Below the pieces are notes generated by a model. That model was not told the origin of the DNA. It did no database searches and was given only the letters and a program-made list of their open reading frames with translations. Below, one piece after another: positions 57,217 to 64,000 of a stretch of 64,000 bases of DNA. Each line of letters opens with the position of its first letter. The stretch's first letter is position 1. This stretch comes from Cylicocyclus nassatus (taxonomy: Eukaryota > Nematoda > Chromadorea > Rhabditida > Strongylidae): NCBI GenBank assembly GCA_958299035.1, contig CATQJL010000305.1:69904792-69968791 (forward strand), written 5' to 3'. Both the position numbers and the translations under genes were made by a program.

Positions 57217-57803
57217 CATGAATTCATCAAGCTGAGGCCGTATCTTCTTGCAGATTTCATATAAAATTGTTTTTAAAAAAGTTATAGCTAAATCCCGCTT
57301 GTCTCGCAAATTTCGCGAAACCGCAAATCCCGTGAAGTCGCGAGAATCCCGCATTTTTGGACAAATTCTACCGCTGCAACTGTATTAGAACGCCAAAAAC
57401 GTTACACTAAAAAGGAAACTCCGTTTATGTTTTTGCGAAATTTGGTGTTGATCAAACTTTTTTCACAATTATGACTGTTGAGAGATGTGGAAAAATCAAC
57501 CTCGCTACAAAAACCGCAAGTCTTCCCCAGAAACTCGGTTGCACAACCTTTTTTGATTGGGAAGGAAGGGCTGTAAAATCTTTGCTATAACTTTTTCGTT
57601 GCTTTTGTTTTAATGAGCCTGTTTAGGCTGTTCATGCTGATCCGTAAGTTTCGGAAACAATTCCAGCACAGCGCTGAAACTAAGCGCTGTGATGAAACTG
57701 TTCCGGAATTACAGTTCAGTATAAACCCAGCCTTAGGTGCCAGAATTCAAATAATCTCCTTCTTGCATTCTCTTATGCCTATGTTCAAAAAAAGGGTCAA
57801 GCA

Positions 57804-58041
57804 CAGGGCTCGGCACGAGCTGGCACCAGGAAATTTTCAAAACGAAGTCCCCCTTGATTTTTGCTAATTTTGACGAAGTCCCCTTTGACCTCAGACCAAG
57901 ATCCCTAAAAATCCTCCAGAAAACGAAAGTCGACTAAAAAAACAAACACGTCGCAATTTGTCGACAAAAACGATATTCCTTTTGTTTTTTGTCCCAAAAA
58001 CAATATCCAGCATACCCCGTGCCAGCTGATGCCAGGCCCTG
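57804..58041. mobile_element. Short hAT-like element (CAGGGC family), copy 3
   Basis: It begins CAGGGCTCGGCACGAGCTGG and ends CAGCTGATGCCAGGCCCTG, flanked by GTCAAGCA (57796-57803 and 58042-58049). At 238 bp it is almost only TIRs and subterminal blocks (ACGAAGTCCCCTTTGACC and AAAAACGATATTCC). Confidence 0.85.
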
Positions 58042-58049
58042 GTCAAGCA

Positions 58050-58876
58050 TACTTCACGCGCTTTCAATCGCGGCGCGATTTGGCAACTTAAAACTTTTTA
58101 TAACTCATTATAAACATATTTTGAGTGTCCATAAAATAGGAGATTTTATCAAACCACGTAAGTCATACATACTATGCATGTGCAGTTTGCTAGTGTTGGA
58201 GATGAAGGCTTTTGGCAAATTGCCAAACAGCGTCGTGTCTGAACTTGCGTGTAGTATGCGCGGCTCTTATGCCTCATGAAAAAATGTTGTCAAACATCTG
58301 TACAAAAAACGTGAGGCTCCTTCCGAACTTTGGCAAGAGGAATGTTGAAGACAACTCAGTATTTATTGCTTTAGTTGGAAAAAGGGTAAAGTTTATGTTA
58401 AGTGTTGGACGCAGGCGGTCGCTAAAATCGGTCAAGCGAAGACGAACGCGGTGCGTACGTAGTTGCCATCAGAATGTTGCGTTCTATGCGATCGCCGACA
58501 ACTAGGTATGTTTGGGTTTCCTTTTCTAGAAAACTCACTGTTTTAACTCTGCTATAATCTGTTATAACAGCCAGTCATTACGAAAAAGTTACCGCAGATA
58601 TTTTTGAAGGCGATCTAGGAACTTATTCTTCGCTGCTATCATGAATGACGTATAAGTATAATAAAATTTTTTGGAGGCACCAGATTGTTGAAGCATCTTG
58701 AAAAGCCTTGTCTTGACATGTTTTTCTTACAATTAGACGTTTGATCTGTATAGTTTACCTACGGGCAAAAGTAAAGCAGATCAAATATCTATTTGGCTCT
58801 CGCATTCTCTTTCACTAACCACATGCTTTTCGTGTTCGTCCACTGCGAAAATTCGAACCACGAGCGGTGCAGACCA
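58050..58876. other. No recognised feature
   Basis: ORFs up to 97 codons (for example 58212-58505, with a basic C-terminal half). No domain recognised. Confidence 0.3.
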
Positions 58877-59575
58877 TTATAACTTGTAATAAAGCGAAGC
58901 GTCTGTCTTTTAGTGCGTGTGTATGTGTCTGTATGTATGTCTGTCTGCCACGAAATCTATAAAGGAAGCTGCAGCCAGGCTATCGAGCTACAGTTTTGCA
59001 TAACATACCGTACAACCATGTAGGCCCATCATGCACAAGGGCGAGCCGGTTCGATAAGCGGATCCTTCATAATTTGCGCGTCAAACGGATCCACGCGGCT
59101 TTTGGCGCGCAAATCTAGGTCACAGATTTAACTTTTTGCAAAGTCATGATTTGCATGAAAAATAAATCTGCGCTCAGCTCAAAAAGTCCTCAAAAAATTT
59201 GCTTTTCTGCGAAAACAGCGCAAAATAGTAGTGATCGCGGAGGAACTCGATTTAGCAAGGTTCCACTTATAAAACTGAAAAACTTTTACACGAAAATGTT
59301 ATCCAAAATGGCTACTATCTTTATAACGATTATTGAGCTGAAATAACTTCAATAATCTATTCATATTCGCATTTGTTCCTCGGCAGAAAAGCATTCTTTC
59401 TCAAAATTATCGATTTTACGTGGAAATGCTATTTAAATTGAACAGTTGCTTACAATTTATTTGTGATGTTCTGCCTCGCGCGGTGAGTTTCAAAGTCATC
59501 ATTATGGGAGCACGAGAAAGGTGTGCGGATAGCAGAGCCAGTGCGAACCTTAGCGGAGCGGAGGTGACGCACTGG
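58877..59575 (+). mobile_element. Short non-autonomous Helitron-like element
   Basis: The left part (AATAAAGCGAAGCGTCTGTC and a GTGTGTATGTGTCTGTATG tract) resembles the 5' region of the large Helitrons (ATAAAGCTGAATGTCTGT). The right end is CC(T)TAGC-GGA-GCGGAGG, then TGACGCA and CTGG followed by TT. No TC is seen at the left, so that edge is approximate. The right 200 bp match 2280-2498. Confidence 0.5.
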
Positions 59576-59716
59576 TTCTCAATAGAATGCTAACTATCCC
59601 TTTTAAAACCTTTGTCAAATGAAATTGGTAGTCTTGAGCGACAGAGATATTTAACTTACTTCTAACTCAACTCCTTGATAATAATAGTATTAGTATCAAT
59701 AACTGATAGTACTAAC

Positions 59717-59848
59717 GATTTACTAATAGTATTAACGATCGATACAGATTGTCCATGCACCTATTTAGCCGCCGGGTCACCCGATTTACTAATAGTATTA
59801 ACGATCGATACAGATTGTCCATGCACCTATTTAGCCGCCGGGTCACCC
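59717..59848. repeat. Exact 66-bp tandem duplication
   Basis: Two identical 66-bp units starting GATTTACTAATAGTATTAAC lie head to tail. No coding role is apparent, though the period is a multiple of three and the surrounding ORF stays open. Confidence 0.95.
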
Positions 59849-60271
59849 TCTTGGCCCCTGATACTGCATTCGGGGCTCCTTCGTTCATGTAAGCGATCTT
59901 CACGTTGTAGTGATAACATTGTTTGCCAGAAGTTGATCTTTAGGCTATACACGCCCAACTAAGCTGTAAAGAGCCTGGACACCAAGTTCTGGACCACTAT
60001 CGCCGGTTGTGCCCCGTTGCCGTTCGTCATATTTTCTACAAGAAATCGCTGTCCAATGGTCTCTACCAAATTGGTGCATCGGCCAACGGATCGTCTCTTG
60101 GTGCTGCTCACCGAATTTCGATAAAAGTCCCTCGTGGCAGGCTACTAGCAGCCGATATCCGACTCTCGCGATTGTTGGTCCACCACTTTCACTAACTCGG
60201 GTCTTGCTAAGCTATCAGGTCGTATACATAACTGCAGAGGTTTTCTAACTAACTGACTGTCCACCACAGTT

Positions 60272-60571
60272 AGCTTAGAAAATTGGGATTGCACATCTGC
60301 CTCTTTGTGGCGCCGTTTCCAACGAAAACGGATTTTGTTACTTTTCTTTTGCTCAGCACCAAAATCATCTTGCAATCAAAGAATTAACATTTTCATAGAA
60401 ATTACAAATTATCAATGATGTAATAGTTGCTACAAAGACAGTGTTATTTTGCTAGCTACATTTCTCAAAAACTTATCAGTAAGTTGAATATGAGCTTAGA
60501 AAATTGGGATTGCACATCTACCTCTTTGTGGCGCCGTTTCCAACGAAAACGGATTCTGTTACTTTTCTTTT
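60272..60571 (+). repeat. 79-bp direct repeats 221 bp apart
   Basis: AGCTTAGAAAATTGGGATTG and the next 59 bases occur at 60272-60350 and 60493-60571 with about two differences. The stretch between shows nothing I recognise. Confidence 0.85.
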
Positions 60572-61179
60572 ACCCGGACCCATTAATAAATATCACTTTT
60601 CTCTTTGGACCATACTTCGCTCCAAACTTCACTGGAAAGAGTGTCAACTTTTTGCAAAAAATTTTTTACATGTCATCTAAACGACAGGTTTTACCGAGAG
60701 TTTGTGTTGCTTACCTGCCAAATTTATTTGAATGCATTTTCCAGTTAATAATATACGCTTTTTGATTCAACAACCTCAATTATGAATATTTACAACACAA
60801 GCATACCGTTTTCAGGAACACAATAGATTTGCTTAGGACAAAGTATCTAGGCTATTAGAGCGGTGAAGCAAGCGGCAGCGGGCTGCTTTAAGCCATGAGT
60901 GCTATTTTTCTTAGCTGAATTCTCGTGGCGAAAAGTTTGAAAAGAAAGATAGCCTTGAATTACTGTTAAGAGTGGTCAATAAGAGCTACATAATGCTTTA
61001 GATTGTTTTGCTTGTATGAAAAACAGCCGAACAGCTTTTAATTTGATTCTAATGCTTGCTTACTTCACCGGAAATGATTTTGAAAACATGTCAAACCAAA
61101 CCAAACGTGTTAACTTTTTCTTTGACACGTGGCGGAGTCCTTTTGTGATTTTTCAACAAGATTCCCTAAATTAAAGCAA
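60572..61179. other. No recognised feature
   Basis: AT-rich sequence with only short ORFs. Confidence 0.3.
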
Positions 61180-61520
61180 GTATCTCGTGAACACTCTTAT
61201 AGAAAATGGGTCCGGATAAGGGAAAAGTACCCGTTTGAGGCCTCGGACAAAATTCACGCATTTTCATGATTCTTATCACAAGACAAACAGTTATGAGTCT
61301 ATTGCATGCCAATCATCTTGCAATTTGGTTGTGACAGTTCTCCAACACGACCTAACTACCACAACCGAAATGCAAGATGATCGGGATGCAATAGACACAT
61401 AACAGTTTTGATAGGAATCGCGGCGATAAAATCGCGTGAATTCTGTCCACGGCCTGATGATTTTGGACCAGAGCTCATGGATTGCAGGTTCACATGATAG
61501 AAATCTGTAAACCTGGAGAA
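61180..61520. mobile_element. Palindromic element with a 50-bp inner stem
   Basis: TGAGTCTATTGCATGCCAAT and neighbours (61284-61334) are inverted at 61357-61408 with few mismatches. Weaker inverted similarity continues outward (GGACAAAATTCACGC and its inverse). Probably a small foldback element. No target duplication was identified. Confidence 0.6.
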
Positions 61521-62404
61521 AGTAGCGATACCAACCCACTTTTCAAGCCAAAAGTAAGGTAATGCGTGGCCGCTCTTGGATCAAGTCTGGATTCACGCCC
61601 AATCAGCTAGCGATTTTGCAGGATGGGACTACATGCTGACAAAATGTGTCGGGCAAAACAAACTCGTTTTTACCACTTTTAGTTTTTACGATCGCTATTT
61701 TCTAACAAAAGGAAAGGACGAGCTTTGAGTGTTACTATTATATATAATAAGCCTTGGCTGCAAAACAGAATCATGATTATGAAAAAAATGGGATTGCCAT
61801 CCAGTTTAAAAATAGTAGAACACATCTTTCATTCGCATAAGCTTTTTCGGTCATGCTTTGTTCTCATGTCCCACTACCCATATACACAAGTTTGGAGGAA
61901 TGAGGGAACTTAGGAACTCGAGCCCTAATTAGCCCGACTCGGGGAATGCCTGCACGATACAGTCATGCTCGCTACCTCGGACCGCTCCTTGGAACGTGGC
62001 TACAATCTAAGCCCCGCCCCTCTCGGAGACTGTTTGAAACCTTGCCAAGGAATGCTGAAAATCTTAATTGAAGTCCAGGTCACTGAAATTGGCTCTTAGT
62101 CAAAACCTTCAAAATGATCGTACGAAGGCGAAATTAGGTTCAAACGAAAGAGAACAACCGTGCCGTCATCATAACATGTCTACTGATTAAAATCGCTAAA
62201 AGCAACCATATCGGCGTAAAAGATATTCGTCTTCAGAAGTTATGAATTTTTTTACGTCAAAACTCGAAACTTTCAAAAATCATTACGAGTACCCTTTACC
62301 GCACTTTCTTGAATAGATCTCAGACATGCTATTTACTTTCTGAAAACGGAAAACGAGGCGGTTTTGACGGTCACTATTTTTTTGTACCAGCTATTCTACA
62401 AAAC
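61521..62404. other. No recognised feature
   Basis: Sequence between the palindrome and the LTR. No domain or repeat recognised. Confidence 0.3.
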
Positions 62405-62652
62405 TGTTGTGTCCTTTGGATTCGGACACTCCTTCGTACCTTCGTCCGTTGGGCGGCACACGAGGAAAATAAAATATTTATTAGAAAATAGTAGAACAGC
62501 AAAATAAGAGAGGCAGATGAGTGAACAGACGAACTGACAATAGCTAACAGCGAGCGCCTTTTATAGCGCTCATTTCCCGCGCAATGAGGCTGCAGGCGCC
62601 TCAGCGAGGGCAGATCATACGAGGACACAACTGATCAGACACTAACACAACA
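62405..62652 (-). mobile_element. 3' LTR of a Ty3/gypsy element
   Basis: On the minus strand the LTR starts TGTTGTGT at 62652 and ends ACACAACA at 62405, a perfect 8-bp terminal inverted repeat with TG...CA. It contains a TATA box (TATAAAAG, 62566-62559) and an AATAAA signal (62482-62477). It follows the integrase frame at the expected distance. The 5' LTR is outside the window, so the target duplication cannot be checked. Confidence 0.85.
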
Positions 62653-62662
62653 CCTCCCCCAG
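62653..62662 (-). other. Polypurine tract
   Basis: GGGGGAGG lies directly before the LTR start on the minus strand, as expected for the plus-strand priming site of reverse transcription. Confidence 0.8.
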
Positions 62663-62796
62663 TAGGGTAGTTACAACAGAAGCCTACGACAAAAGCATGA
62701 ACTAAATATAAATATGAACAACAAGAAATCGGTCATATATAGATAGCATATCATTTAAACAACTACAAACTAATGAAACAAACATACAATAACATA

Positions 62797-64000
62797 CTAT
62801 GAACTAGATTGGAACCGTTGTACCGGTCTTCTCGTTCTGCTCGACCTGCGAAGCGTTGTCGGTGGCGTGGAGGGCTCGTGGCTTGATGTCGACGTCGATG
62901 TCGTTGAATCCACGGGTGCTGGCACATCGCTCGCGATCGCTTGCTCGGAATCCTTGTCAGCAGCATTGCCACTCCTCGGTAGTGTGTCGTCTTTTGTCAG
63001 AACATCTAACAGTATCTTCAAGGCTGCGGATTGTTGTTGAAGTTGTTGTCGCACGGCAACCTGTTCACTATCGCTTCGATGCCGTAGCTGATTTGCATGC
63101 TTCTTGCACATCTCATCACCAACCATAACTTCATAGTTGACGCGTCCAATACGTCTCATCACCGTTCCTTTCATCCAATGGAAGTGGGGTGGCTTCCATT
63201 GCTTGGCGTATACCAGGTCACCAACTTCGAAATCTTTTCGAACGACTCCATGCTTCTGGTCGAACTGATCCTTCATGCGCTCTCGTCTTCTTCGTGCGAG
63301 TGGGTCTTCTGTATCTTTTGTCATCGGTAGCAATAGCGTTAATCTTGTGCGCAAGTTTCTGCCTAGGAACAATTCTGCTGGCGTCTTGTCATTCAAGTTC
63401 GTGTTTGGTGTTGTCCTATACGCTTGTAACACCACATTTAGAGTCTCTTCTGTTGGCCTCTCCTCCCCCTCTAGTTTCTTGATTCCGCGTTTCAGCGTAT
63501 CAACGAAACGCTCTGCCTGTCCATTCGATTGAGGGTGATACGGAGCAGTCCTTATGTGGGTGATTCCACCTTCGTCACACATCTTCTTAAACAAGTCCGA
63601 TGTGAACTGGGTACCATTGTCGCTCACTATTGTTTGCGGCAATCCATACCTCGCAAACAAGTTCTTCAAAGCCTTCACCGTCTTCGCAGCCGAGATATTG
63701 CTCATCTCGATCATTTCCGGCCATTTGCTGTACGCATCTACTACGACCAAGTAGAAAACACCTTGCATAGGTCCAGCGAAGTCGATGTGTATTCGCTGCC
63801 ACACTCGAGTCGCTGACGGCCATGCTTCCAATGGTACCTTCGTCGGATTTTTGGCTAAATCCTGACATTTCGTGCATCTTCGTACCAAATCTTCGCAATC
63901 TTTATGAATGTTCGGCCAGTAGACGTAACTTCGAGCCAGCTTCTTCATCCTTACAATTCCAGGATGACCACTATGCAGTTCTTTCAGAACAATTCCTCGA
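62797..64000 (-). CDS. Ty3/gypsy integrase, C-terminal part of Pol (partial)
   Basis: Integrase inserts the retrotransposon cDNA into the host genome. The frame is open to the window edge (upstream of the ATG at 63948 it continues RGIVLKELHSGHPGIVR), so the true start lies outside. Visible features are the H2C2 zinc-binding domain (His in LHSGH, then CTKC); the DDE core with Asp in HIDFAGP, Asp in VSDNGTQF and Glu in NGQAERF, with 35 residues between the second Asp and the Glu; and a C-terminal GPY/F-like segment (KGTVMRRIGRVNYEV, HANQLR). The tail is rich in Ser, Thr and Arg, without a chromodomain. It resembles the K02A2.6-like nematode gypsy group. The 3' LTR follows. No lesions are seen, so this may be a young element. 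Confidence 0.93.
   Translation of the reverse strand, partial: RGIVLKELHSGHPGIVRMKKLARSYVYWPNIHKDCEDLVRRCTKCQDLAKNPTKVPLEAWPSATRVWQRIHIDFAGPMQGVFYLVVVDAYSKWPEMIEMSNISAAKTVKALKNLFARYGLPQTIVSDNGTQFTSDLFKKMCDEGGITHIRTAPYHPQSNGQAERFVDTLKRGIKKLEGEERPTEETLNVVLQAYRTTPNTNLNDKTPAELFLGRNLRTRLTLLLPMTKDTEDPLARRRRERMKDQFDQKHGVVRKDFEVGDLVYAKQWKPPHFHWMKGTVMRRIGRVNYEVMVGDEMCKKHANQLRHRSDSEQVAVRQQLQQQSAALKILLDVLTKDDTLPRSGNAADKDSEQAIASDVPAPVDSTTSTSTSSHEPSTPPTTLRRSSRTRRPVQRFQSSS

Larger units (their letters stand above)
52600..57420. mobile_element. Outer foldback element with nested insertions
   Basis: The left arm (about 52620-52845) contains CAGTTGCAGCGGTAAGATTT, a decayed GGGATTCGC array, TTAGCTATAACTTCTTTTAA and CTGCAAGAAGATACGGC. 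All of these recur inverted and in matching order at about 57225-57395. Inside are a family D-like TIR element (52861), a small inverted-repeat element (53763) and a 2.9-kb hAT-like element (54195). Confidence 0.6.

Overview
The window looks like heterochromatin-like, repeat-dominated DNA from an animal, most likely a nematode. The reasons are an AT-rich background, many mariner-type TIR elements, Helitrons with fused Rep and PIF1-like helicase domains, a K02A2.6-type gypsy integrase, an env-like retroelement remnant, and gene fragments with a roughly 50-nt intron. I see no complete host protein-coding gene and no confident functional RNA gene. Nearly every recognisable sequence is a transposable element, and the elements are nested in one another.

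Layout. 1-10.6 kb: small inverted-repeat elements, including one with TTAA at both ends (501-1357), a hAT-like element with 8-bp target duplications (5746-6662), and a foldback element whose arms carry a tRNA-like Pol III promoter (6929-9590) and which is split by two mariner-type elements. 10.6-20.5 kb: a decayed plus-strand Helitron whose first 10 bp are split by two TIR elements. 20.5-24.8 kb: Helitron-end fragments and mariner-type elements. 24.8-34.75 kb: a second Helitron of the same family in the opposite orientation. It is nearly intact: only four coding lesions separate its open frames, the longest of which (1009 aa) holds the HUH, two-Tyr and helicase motifs. Both Helitron copies carry arrays of hairpin-forming repeats and a pair of divergent TATA promoters.

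37.8-46.5 kb: a train of seven TIR elements abutting at TA or TATA sites. The first contains a 1.84-kb palindromic hAT-like element with an 8-bp target duplication. 46.5-48.4 kb: a broken LTR-retroelement 3' region (env-like glycoprotein, then a Gag-type zinc knuckle). 49.6-50.6 kb: another mariner-type element. 52.6-57.4 kb: an outer foldback element containing further insertions, including a 2.9-kb hAT-like element (54195-57082) that carries spliced gene fragments. 57.8-59.6 kb: a 238-bp hAT relative and a short Helitron-like element. 62.4-64 kb: the 3' LTR, polypurine tract and integrase of a Ty3/gypsy element on the minus strand that runs off the window.

How the parts relate: the Helitron Rep/helicase could supply rolling-circle transposition to the short Helitron-like pieces. 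The hAT-like and mariner-type elements here have no recognisable transposase and would depend on enzymes encoded elsewhere. The most unusual items are the gene-carrying hAT-like element, the divergent promoter with hairpin array in the Helitrons, and the recurrent TAGAG/CTCTA motif shared by several TIR families. All assignments come from reading the sequence; none was checked against a database.
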